Positions 16,067-23,206 of a DNA stretch of 45,867 nt are shown here, piece after piece. How positions within the stretch are numbered: position 1 is the stretch's first letter; each line of letters starts with the position of its first letter. The notes beneath the pieces were generated by a model. The model was not told where the DNA came from. It made no database searches and saw only the letters and a list, made by a program, of their open reading frames with translations. A program made the translations under genes and the position numbers. This DNA comes from an uncultured Collinsella sp. (GTDB taxonomy: Bacteria > Actinomycetota > Coriobacteriia > Coriobacteriales > Coriobacteriaceae), in contig CAAEOW010000134.1 in NCBI GenBank assembly GCA_900757705.1, positions 1 to 45,867 of the forward strand, in the 5' to 3' direction.

Positions 16067-17668
16067 ATGAACCAGATACTTCTCTTTATCGGCCTCGTCA
16101 TTATTCTGTGCCTGACCATCAAACCCGTCGGCAAAAAGCTCCCCTTCCCCACCCTGCTCATCTTTATCGCACTCGGCATGCTGCTGGGCGTCAACGGTCC
16201 GGCGCACATCGACTTTAGCGACTACGCGCTCACCGAAACCGTCTGCAGCACAGCGCTGCTGTTCATCATGTTCTACGGCGGCTTTAACACCAACATCGAC
16301 CGTGCCAAACCCGTCGCCGTGCCCGCGGTGCTACTGAGCACGCTCGGCGTCGTCATCACCGCCGGCGTCACCGGTGCGTTCGCGCATTTTGTACTGGGCT
16401 TCGACTGGATCGGCGGCCTGCTGCTGGGATCAGTCGTGGCATCCACCGACGCGGCCAGCGTCTTTAGCGTGCTGCGCGAGCACAACCTGTCGCTAAAGGG
16501 CGGCACCGACTCGTTACTCGAGGTCGAATCGGGCTCCAACGACCCCGTCGCCTACATGCTCACCGCCGTGCTCGCCACACTCGCGGCCGGCGGCGACATT
16601 AACATCCCCGTTCTGCTGACCAAGCAAATCATCCTAGGGGTAGGCCTGGGCCTTGTCATCGGCTGGGCATCGGGCCGCCTGATTGAGCGCGCACATGCAA
16701 CAGCCGATGGTGCGCAGACCATCTTTTTATTCGCCGTGGCGATCGTGGCCTACGCGCTGCCGAGCTATCTGGGCGGCAACGGCTTTTTGGCCGTGTACCT
16801 GGCAGGCATTGTACTGGGCGCGAGCGATATCACCGGCAAGGTCGAGCTGGCGCACTTCTTCGACACCCTCACCGAGATGGCCGAGATGACCATCTTCTTT
16901 TTGCTCGGCCTGCTCGTGACGCCCGCCCGCCTGCCGCAAATGCTGCTGCCGGGCCTGGCACTCATGGCGTTTATGCTCTTTGTGAGCCGTCCCATCGCCG
17001 TTGGCATGCTACTGGCGCCCTTTAAGACGAACCCCCGCCAGGTTGCGCTCGTAAGCTGGGCGGGCCTGCGCGGCGCAGCTTCGGTCGTGTTTAGTCTCTT
17101 TGCCGTGGTGGCCGGTGTTCCCGGCGGTCACGACCTGTTTGACCTTGTGTTTGTAATTGCCGTATCGAGCATTGTGGTGCAAGGTTCGCTGCTACCGGCG
17201 GTGGCAAAGAAACTCGATATGATCGACGCGACCGGCGACGTACGCCGTACCTTTAACGATTACCGCGACGAGGACGGCATGTCGTTCGTTAAGCTCAAGG
17301 TGGGCGCGGGACATCCGTTTGCCGGTCGCTCGCTCGCCGATATTGGCAGTGCGACGGACATGCTCGTCGTCCTGGTGCTGCGCGACGGTGCCCATCCGGT
17401 GCTGCCCAATGGCGATACCGTGATTGAGGAAGGTGATCTGCTGGTTATGGCCGCTCCAACGTTTGAGGAGCGTGCCGAGGTTACGCTGCGCGAGGTCACC
17501 GTTACGCCCCACGGTCGCTTTGCTGGACAGCGTCTGCGCGACGTGCCGCAAGGCAAGCACCCCTTTATCGTCGTGATGCTCAAGCGCGACGGCCAAACGA
17601 TCATCCCCGACGGCAACACCCTTATATACGCTGGCGACGAAGCCGTCATCGCCACACTGGCGTCGTAG
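16067..17668 (+). CDS. nhaP2: K+/H+ antiporter, NhaP2/CvrA type (CPA1)
   Basis: 533 residues. The first ~390 form a 12-13 helix cation:proton antiporter. Family motifs visible are GSVVASTDAASVFSVLRE (about 123), LLEVESGSNDPVAYMLT (about 150) and SWAGLRGAASVVFSLF (about 330). Two cytoplasmic RCK_C/TrkA-C-like repeats follow (FVKLKVGAGHPFAGRSLADI near 406 and GRFAGQRLRDVPQGKHPFIV near 485), as in NhaP2, which extrudes K+ in exchange for H+. Na+ specificity is possible. ATG at 16067; the nearest ribosome binding site is CCAGGAGCGG. Confidence 0.9.
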   Translation: MNQILLFIGLVIILCLTIKPVGKKLPFPTLLIFIALGMLLGVNGPAHIDFSDYALTETVCSTALLFIMFYGGFNTNIDRAKPVAVPAVLLSTLGVVITAGVTGAFAHFVLGFDWIGGLLLGSVVASTDAASVFSVLREHNLSLKGGTDSLLEVESGSNDPVAYMLTAVLATLAAGGDINIPVLLTKQIILGVGLGLVIGWASGRLIERAHATADGAQTIFLFAVAIVAYALPSYLGGNGFLAVYLAGIVLGASDITGKVELAHFFDTLTEMAEMTIFFLLGLLVTPARLPQMLLPGLALMAFMLFVSRPIAVGMLLAPFKTNPRQVALVSWAGLRGAASVVFSLFAVVAGVPGGHDLFDLVFVIAVSSIVVQGSLLPAVAKKLDMIDATGDVRRTFNDYRDEDGMSFVKLKVGAGHPFAGRSLADIGSATDMLVVLVLRDGAHPVLPNGDTVIEEGDLLVMAAPTFEERAEVTLREVTVTPHGRFAGQRLRDVPQGKHPFIVVMLKRDGQTIIPDGNTLIYAGDEAVIATLAS

Positions 17669-17770
17669 TGGCCATGGGGTAGCTAAAAGAGACACATCCC
17701 GAATTGGCTACATTTGAGCATCAATCGCCCCGACAGGGGTCTCGTTGAGGACAGTTAGTGTCTCTCAAGA

Positions 17771-17893
17771 CTAAGTGAGTAGGCTTTTGTCGAATCGCCG
17801 ACCACGTCACCAAAGCACAAGTCTGTGACCTGCGGGTTTGTTGAAGAAAAGACTTCGGGTGCTCAGCATTTCCAAAAAAGCCTACTCACTTAG
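17771..17893. mobile_element. 123-bp element with terminal inverted repeats, copy 2 (MITE-like)
   Basis: Starts CTAAGTGAGTAGGCTTTTG and ends GCCTACTCACTTAG; same length as copy 1. Flanks are also alike: CCCCGAC.GGGGTCTC upstream in both, and the AACCG...CGGTT hairpin downstream in both. Confidence 0.65.
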
Positions 17894-17913
17894 CCGGCGG
17901 GTGGCCATAATAG

Positions 17914-17950
17914 AACCGCCGCGACGTCGTTGGACTCCGTTGCGACGGTT
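17914..17950 (+). repeat. hairpin belonging to the repeated module, copy 2
   Basis: AACCGCCGC faces GCGACGGTT with one mismatch; the loop sequence matches that of the copy at 14737-14776 (GACGTCGTT.GACTCCGTT). There is no T-run after this copy. Confidence 0.5.
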
Positions 17951-18000
17951 TATCATGCATTTTCGCACAGCCGTGGGCACAAACACCCCGTCGCCCCATA

Positions 18001-18025
18001 TGACAAAGGGGCAGTCCCTTTGTCA
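18001..18025. repeat. palindrome TGACAAAGGG/CCCTTTGTCA
   Basis: Perfect 10-bp arms around five bases, forming GGGGCAGTCCC/GGGACTGCCCC at the centre. It resembles the other GGGAC-core palindromes of the window and marks the left edge of the RNA/DUF3800 region. Confidence 0.7.
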
Positions 18026-18111
18026 CATTAAATAGAACTTCAGCAAGAAGCTGAGGAAAAAGAAGACCGAATGAGCCACCGCTCGCATCGCAACCATGGT
18101 ATAAATGGATT

Positions 18112-18164
18112 GCGCTCCTTTATGGAGGGCAGTCAAGGGCCGGGGGATCCCCCCGGCATTTTTG
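18112..18164 (+). ncRNA. DUF3800-associated small RNA, copy A
   Basis: An extended -10 promoter (TGGTATAAAT, -10 at 18100-18105) precedes a ~53-nt RNA. Hairpin 1 is GC.CTCC-TTTAT-GGAG.GC, the linker contains GTCAAGG, and hairpin 2 is GCCGGGGG-ATC-CCCCCGGC followed by ATTTTTG, a rho-independent terminator. Copies B (18238) and C (19059, minus strand) share this layout with compensatory changes in hairpin 1. Confidence 0.75.
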
Positions 18165-18237
18165 TTTTTAGGTCAACAGGAAATCGAGCGAAATGTCTCG
18201 TGTAGACCCGACATGCGGTTTCTGTTATAAAGATGTC

Positions 18238-18293
18238 GGTACCCTCGAATAGAGGGGCCTCCAAGAGCCGGGGTCTTACCTCCGGCATTTTTT
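18238..18293 (+). ncRNA. DUF3800-associated small RNA, copy B
   Basis: Extended -10 TGTTATAAAG (-10 at 18226-18231). Hairpin 1 is GG..CCCTC-GAATA-GAGGG.CC, the linker is CTCCAAGA, and the terminator hairpin GCCGGGG...CCTCCGGC is followed by ATTTTTT. It ends 22 bp from the stop codon of the DUF3800 gene and points towards it. Confidence 0.75.
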
Positions 18294-18314
18294 ATGCAAT
18301 ACGAGGCCTGCCCA

Positions 18315-18989
18315 TTAGACGACAGCCTTCTTTCTTATTTCTTTTAGTAAGCCTTTTTTAAACGCAGTACTACCACCAAAAAACTTCTGGTCAGTATTAG
18401 TCTGCTTATTCGCCTGATATTTCAGACTCGTGAACTCAATGGTACAGATATAGTCCGCAGCCTGAGCCAAATAGTAATCCGATGAAGTTGTCGGCTTATA
18501 GATAACTGCATTTTTAGCCAAAGCGTAATCGATTGCCTTGTGAAGCGCACTCGAAACCGAACCCTGTCCTCCGTCGTAGTAAATCTTCACAGCATCAAAC
18601 TGCTGAAACCAACTCAAATTATCGAATATGAAATCGATGATTTCACGCCGCATCGCATCAGCGATCTGTTTGAGAGTTCGATACCGATGCGTCTTGAATA
18701 CAAACACCTTGTACGAGATGGGCAAATGTCGAAACATAACTCGAAATAGTGAAAACAGCCTTTTTCTCTCACTGATGTCCAAGTCCTTGAACTGATCTTT
18801 TCCATTCATGAGAGGAGAAGCATGGAACGGAAGGAGCGGCAATCCGCTATCGGCTACCGCCCTTTCATATTTCTCTATTCCCTCAGCGATGGGAATATTT
18901 TGTTCATGAAAAACAAAGGCAACCAGATAGTATTTTTCACGAAGATCATCGCTTCCAGATTCATCAATAAAGATACTCAGCTCTCGCAT
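18315..18989 (-). CDS. DUF3800 domain protein
   Basis: 224 residues. The start IFIDESGS (residues 5-12) and the late AQAADYICTIEF (about 180-191) are hallmark motifs of DUF3800; the acidic residues of DESG and QxADY could form a nuclease-like active site, but no activity has been shown to my knowledge. DUF3800 genes are frequently found in mobile and defence regions, and families of structured RNAs upstream of them have been reported from comparative genomics. The ATG at 18989 follows AAGGATTGCCC, placed only 14 bp after the terminator of RNA copy C, so expression would need read-through of that terminator or a separate promoter. The gene is visibly more AT-rich than the flanking BREX genes, a sign of transfer. 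Confidence 0.85.
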   Translation of the reverse strand: MRELSIFIDESGSDDLREKYYLVAFVFHEQNIPIAEGIEKYERAVADSGLPLLPFHASPLMNGKDQFKDLDISERKRLFSLFRVMFRHLPISYKVFVFKTHRYRTLKQIADAMRREIIDFIFDNLSWFQQFDAVKIYYDGGQGSVSSALHKAIDYALAKNAVIYKPTTSSDYYLAQAADYICTIEFTSLKYQANKQTNTDQKFFGGSTAFKKGLLKEIRKKAVV

Positions 18990-19002
18990 GGGCAATCCTT
19001 AA

Positions 19003-19059
19003 TAAAAAAGCCGGGGAAAACGTCCCCGGCACTTGGAAGCCCTCTCTTAAGAGATGACC
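19003..19059 (-). ncRNA. DUF3800-associated leader RNA, copy C
   Basis: On the minus strand an extended -10 TGGTATAAAT (19071-19065), with TTGAAT about 18 bases upstream as -35, starts an RNA with hairpin 1 TCTC-TTAA-GAGA, linker CTTCCAAGT and terminator hairpin GCCGGGG-ACGTTTT-CCCCGGC followed by TTTTTT. It lies directly upstream of the DUF3800 start codon, in the position of an attenuator or an RNA antitoxin. Confidence 0.8.
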
Positions 19060-19144
19060 ACCTAATTTATACCATGAAGTTGGACGTATATTCAAGCATG
19101 AGTATAAAATACAAACATATGTTCGTCAATAGCAAAGGTGACCA

Positions 19145-19342
19145 TCATTCAGCGTCGCCATCGACAGCAAAGTCGCGGAGGTCGAGGCCTTCGCGCTCGG
19201 CTCGGGCTAGCAGCTCTTGGGGCGACTCGTCCTCGATATCCACTACGTCGAGCATGGCAGCCGGAAAACCCACGCCGGCTGCACTCCCCGCACGGTCGAT
19301 CATACTCTCGCGCAGCTGGTCAACATTAATGTCGATTTTCAT
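19145..19342 (-). CDS. small acidic protein at the end of the BREX operon
   Basis: 65 residues, strongly acidic in its second half (DIEDESPQELLARAEREGLD). Not recognised. The ATG at 19342 has TAGGGGGTCACC upstream, and the gene begins 25 bp after the preceding 450-codon gene, so it is probably co-transcribed with BREX. Size and charge would suit a small antitoxin, an inhibitor or a binding partner of the preceding protein; this is guesswork. Confidence 0.7.
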   Translation of the reverse strand: MKIDINVDQLRESMIDRAGSAAGVGFPAAMLDVVDIEDESPQELLARAEREGLDLRDFAVDGDAE

Positions 19343-19367
19343 GGTGACCCCCTACCGGATCAGGCCC

Positions 19368-20720
19368 CTACTCAGCAGCGCCGAGCGCATTCACAGCGGC
19401 AACAAAAGCCGCAACCTGCTTGTCATCCATCTGCGTGGCTAAACGCCCCACGGGCTCGTCGTAAGCAAACTGCACCTTATCGATAAAGCAATCCCAAGCA
19501 CGCTCGTCCACACGCACGGCGGCCTCGCAGTACTGGCTGAGCTTTTTGAGTCCATACCAAAACGCATTCACATGGCGCGCAGGATCCTCATCCAGCACCC
19601 CATCGTAGCGCCGTCCGTTAAACTCACGCATGCGCGCCACGGCAACCTCGAGCGAGTCGCCGCCGTCGGCCGAAGCCTCGTCCACAAGCTCGGGAATCGC
19701 AACCTCGCGCCGGACATTGTGCCTGGTAGCACCGTCGTACTCGCCCACCAACACGTCTTCGTCAAACCGATCATCGTAGTCGAAATAACTGCTACCCCGG
19801 CAAATCCCATGCAGCGAGCCGGTGCCAAAGGCACGGAACAACCCGCCATCGGCAACAACGCACCTATAAGTCTCAAACGACTTCTTAACCTGAGAGAGCA
19901 ACTCGGAAAGCTCTCCGGCATCGCACCCCGTCTCGCACGCGACGCAAGCAGACTTCGGCAACGATACCGGCTCCACCGTGCTCCCTGCAACGCGGGCAGC
20001 GCGTTCGGCCCGATACGCTTGGGCTGCCAAGTGCGCTCGCTGCGCAGCACCGCGCACATTAGTAAGCTCGCGCTCCAGCGCCACATCGCCAGCCACATCG
20101 CTCGCAAACGCGTCAACACCCTGCGGGCCGGTCGCACTCAGCTCGGACTCAAACGTCGCCGTGATCATGCCGGCAAGGTCCGTTGCGTCGGCGGCACAAC
20201 GCAGTTGCTCCAACTGCGTGCATAGCAGATTGGCATCCAAGGGTGCGGCATCCACAACGCGCACGTCGCTCAGACGCGCCGCGCCCTGCAACACCAAAGC
20301 CCCCGCAGCATCGTATGCCGCACGAACCCTGCCCGCCGTATTGGCAAGCAGCTTTACCTCGATAAACGCAAGCGTCTGCTCCAAGCGGGTCAACAGCTCG
20401 GCCTTGTCCTCCATACGCAAAAAGGCAGCGTAGCGCCGCTCCATCTGCAACGGGCCCACAACGCCTACCTGCTTGCGAGCGCGCGCAAGAGAATCAAATT
20501 CAACGCGGCGTACATACCCGTCAACGGCCCGCACGGCAGACTCACGCGCAGCACGCTCGGCAGCCTCGACGCCCCCGATCACGGCCAGTAGCTCGCGGGA
20601 GCGCGCCTTGCGCAATAACTCCCCGCGATCGTACTGCTCAAGCGCCGTCTGACGCTTGGCTACCGACTCAAAGCCAAAGAGCTCATCGAGCAGCTCGCCA
20701 ACAGAACGTTCTTCCGCCAT
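19368..20720 (-). CDS. unknown protein downstream of brxL
   Basis: 450 residues, largely helical and Ala/Arg/Glu-rich for the first ~270 residues. A CxxCxxGC-like pair (ACVACETGCDAG, about 262-273) could bind metal. The second half is mixed alpha/beta (SSYFDYDDRFDEDVLVGEYD near 312; then HNVRREVAIPELVDEAS). I do not recognise a family; it is not brxA, B, C, L, pglX, pglZ, brxF or a helicase. ATG 20720 follows a strong GAGGAGG, 93 bp after brxL, so it looks like a member of the BREX operon. Candidate accessory or regulatory BREX protein. Confidence 0.8.
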   Translation of the reverse strand: MAEERSVGELLDELFGFESVAKRQTALEQYDRGELLRKARSRELLAVIGGVEAAERAARESAVRAVDGYVRRVEFDSLARARKQVGVVGPLQMERRYAAFLRMEDKAELLTRLEQTLAFIEVKLLANTAGRVRAAYDAAGALVLQGAARLSDVRVVDAAPLDANLLCTQLEQLRCAADATDLAGMITATFESELSATGPQGVDAFASDVAGDVALERELTNVRGAAQRAHLAAQAYRAERAARVAGSTVEPVSLPKSACVACETGCDAGELSELLSQVKKSFETYRCVVADGGLFRAFGTGSLHGICRGSSYFDYDDRFDEDVLVGEYDGATRHNVRREVAIPELVDEASADGGDSLEVAVARMREFNGRRYDGVLDEDPARHVNAFWYGLKKLSQYCEAAVRVDERAWDCFIDKVQFAYDEPVGRLATQMDDKQVAAFVAAVNALGAAE

Positions 20721-20813
20721 GGCAAGGCCTCCTCACGCGCAGCACGCCAACATGCTCGCGGGCTCACGTGCGCATCAAACGCCTCGCGCACGCAAGCCCG
20801 CACGCTCGCACCC

Positions 20814-23195
20814 CTACAGATCCAACGCCTTCTTCGCGGCATCGACCGGGTCGCCATCCATGTAGAACACCGGGCTCAACCCCGAGATAATCTCGGAGGA
20901 AACGCTCTGCAGGCCCGCGATGGCGCTCAGCGGCAATATCACGCGCTTGGCGCCGGCGTTTTTGGCCACGCGCATAATGTCCTCGAGCCCGCGGATCTCG
21001 TCCATAGAGCCCGACATGCGCAAGATTCCCGGAACCGCCAGCGCGGACATCACCGGGCGGTTGCACGCCGCGGAGCACAGGCCCACAAACTCGGCAAGAG
21101 AGACCTCTTCGGACAGGCCCTTGCTCTGCAGGTCGTTATAGAACAGCAGATAGTCCTTGGAGCCAATGTGCATGCCCGGCGCCACACGGTTCGCCAGGTT
21201 CACAAAGTTGTCGAACGCGGCCTCCAGCGTATCGCGCACCGGCTTGTTAAAGGCAACGCCCTCGTGCTTAAACTTGCACTCGCCGGCGACAGCCTTGTTC
21301 TCCAGCTTGTACACGGCAACCTCGCCGCCCTGCGACCTGCCCACGCCAAACACGTGACCGGACAGCAGCGGGCCATCGGGAATCAACGTATCCTCGGACT
21401 GCTCCGGCACGCGCACCACGTGCACGTCCTGCGGATTGTCGGCATCCATATAGCCCAGGTTGACATCGATAAACTCGACGCCCGCCATAATCTTGAGCTG
21501 CTCCTTTACGCGACGACGGCCCTCGATGGCGTAGTCCAGCAGCCAGCGCACGTCGTCCTTGTCCATAGCCTCGTCGGGGAACAGCAGCTTGGCCAGGCCG
21601 CTGAAGGTCTTGCGCACGGCGATCTCGTCACGCTTGTTAAAGTCGCTGTTAAAGCGGAAATACCGGTCGATATGGTGCGTAAAGTCCTTGCGACGCATCT
21701 CCTTGCAAAACTCCGACAGGCAGTCGGTGATTAAGCCGTAATGCCCGGTCAGCAGGCTCGAGCGCATCTTGGGAATCTCCCAGCCCGGCAGGTAATAGTG
21801 GATACGGTCGAAGAAGGCCGAATCGTTGTTAAACTCCGGCGGGAACGGATCAAACAGGTGCGTGGTCTTAAGGACGTTTTGCACGGTGTCGTTGATGTTG
21901 CCCTCAAAGACCATGGAGGCGTCGGCGTTAATCTGATCGTGGCCGCGTGCGTAACTGCCACTCGCCATGTAGTCCTTCATGATCTGCACGGCGTTGGTGT
22001 CCTTAAACCGCATGCCGGCGACCTCGTCAAACGTCACACAGTCCCAGTGTCCCACCAGGCCCACGCGGTCGGCGCGCATAGAGTTCATACGGCCGAACAG
22101 GTTGGCCGTGGTGGTCTGGCCGCCCGAAAGCAAAATGGCGTAGGGCGAGACCTCTTTGTAGATATGGCTCTTACCGGTACCGCGGGGACCCAGCTCGCAC
22201 AGGTTGTAGTTGCGCTCGATGAGCGGCACCATACGCTCGATAAAGTGCAGGCGCTCTTTCTCAGAAAGCTCGCTGGGCTCATAGCCAGCGGAGCGCAGCA
22301 GCATGTTGAGCCACTCGTCGCGCGAGAAATACTGGCGCTCTTCGACCATGGCATCCAGGTCCAGGTTGGGCATCTGAATGGGCGTGAGCGACGCCACGCT
22401 AAACGGAGAGTCCTCGGGCCCACGCTTTTTGCGCTTGGCCTTGGAGCGGCGCGGTGCATCATCGCCAAAGACCTCCATGCCAAACTCGTCTTCTTCATCC
22501 AAGGGGTGACGATACTCGATGCTCATGATGCACCAAATACCACCCTGCAGAATCTTGGAATAGTCGCGCACGTACTCGGCCGGCATCACAAACGGCTCAA
22601 TGGTCAGGTTGGCAAACGAGGCCACGTAGATGTCTTTGTACTCGTCGAGCTTGGCCGTGACCTTGTCGATGATGGTAAAACGGCCCAGCTCACGGATCTT
22701 GGACTTAATGCGCTCGGACTCGTCGGGACGCACGTAGTTATCAGTGAGGATCCTGCGGATACGATCCAAGCCCTCTGCCACGGCTTCCTCGTCATCGGTC
22801 GAGCAGTACATGCCCAGCAGGTACTCCAGCACAAAGGTGGGCACGTTGGCGCCGCGCTTCATAAAGGCCGTCAGGTCCTTGCGCACGATCTTGCCGCCAA
22901 AGTGCTCGAGCAGCTTACCGTCCAGCCCGTCCATGTCGTAGCCCTCATCCTCGGGAGCCTCGGCCGCAGCCTGGTCATAGCCATCGGTCGAGGACTCGTC
23001 CTCAGCGGGCACAGCAGCCTCGGCGGGCGCCGTGGCCTCCGCCGGCTCCGGGACAGGCGTGGCAGTCTCAGCCTCAGGAAGAGCCACGGCCTCCGGGGCA
23101 GGCACGGCCTCCCCTACAGGCACCGCAGCCTGCACCGGCGCATTCACATCAATCGAGGGAACTTCCCACAGATCGTCGTCATGGCTATCAAACAT
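20814..23195 (-). CDS. brxL: BREX system Lon-like protease-ATPase BrxL
   Basis: 793 residues, longer than the usual ~680. In BREX type 1, BrxL is a ring-forming ATPase needed for phage exclusion; the Lon relationship is structural. A Walker A motif GPRGTGKSH lies near residue 334 and the sensor region TFDEVAGMRF near 385. The C-terminal Lon-like domain ends in VILPLSAIAGLQSV and SPVFYMDGDP. The first ~75 residues are an Ala/Glu/Pro-rich, probably disordered extension. The ATG at 23195 is chosen because TAGGAG lies eight bases upstream. Eleven bases separate it from pglZ. Confidence 0.95.
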   Translation of the reverse strand: MFDSHDDDLWEVPSIDVNAPVQAAVPVGEAVPAPEAVALPEAETATPVPEPAEATAPAEAAVPAEDESSTDGYDQAAAEAPEDEGYDMDGLDGKLLEHFGGKIVRKDLTAFMKRGANVPTFVLEYLLGMYCSTDDEEAVAEGLDRIRRILTDNYVRPDESERIKSKIRELGRFTIIDKVTAKLDEYKDIYVASFANLTIEPFVMPAEYVRDYSKILQGGIWCIMSIEYRHPLDEEDEFGMEVFGDDAPRRSKAKRKKRGPEDSPFSVASLTPIQMPNLDLDAMVEERQYFSRDEWLNMLLRSAGYEPSELSEKERLHFIERMVPLIERNYNLCELGPRGTGKSHIYKEVSPYAILLSGGQTTTANLFGRMNSMRADRVGLVGHWDCVTFDEVAGMRFKDTNAVQIMKDYMASGSYARGHDQINADASMVFEGNINDTVQNVLKTTHLFDPFPPEFNNDSAFFDRIHYYLPGWEIPKMRSSLLTGHYGLITDCLSEFCKEMRRKDFTHHIDRYFRFNSDFNKRDEIAVRKTFSGLAKLLFPDEAMDKDDVRWLLDYAIEGRRRVKEQLKIMAGVEFIDVNLGYMDADNPQDVHVVRVPEQSEDTLIPDGPLLSGHVFGVGRSQGGEVAVYKLENKAVAGECKFKHEGVAFNKPVRDTLEAAFDNFVNLANRVAPGMHIGSKDYLLFYNDLQSKGLSEEVSLAEFVGLCSAACNRPVMSALAVPGILRMSGSMDEIRGLEDIMRVAKNAGAKRVILPLSAIAGLQSVSSEIISGLSPVFYMDGDPVDAAKKALDL

Positions 23196-23206
23196 AGGGC
23201 ACACTC

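Noticed and set aside
18090..18300. CRISPR array
   Set aside because: Two units only, with promoters and terminators in each; no constant repeat-spacer pattern and no cas genes.
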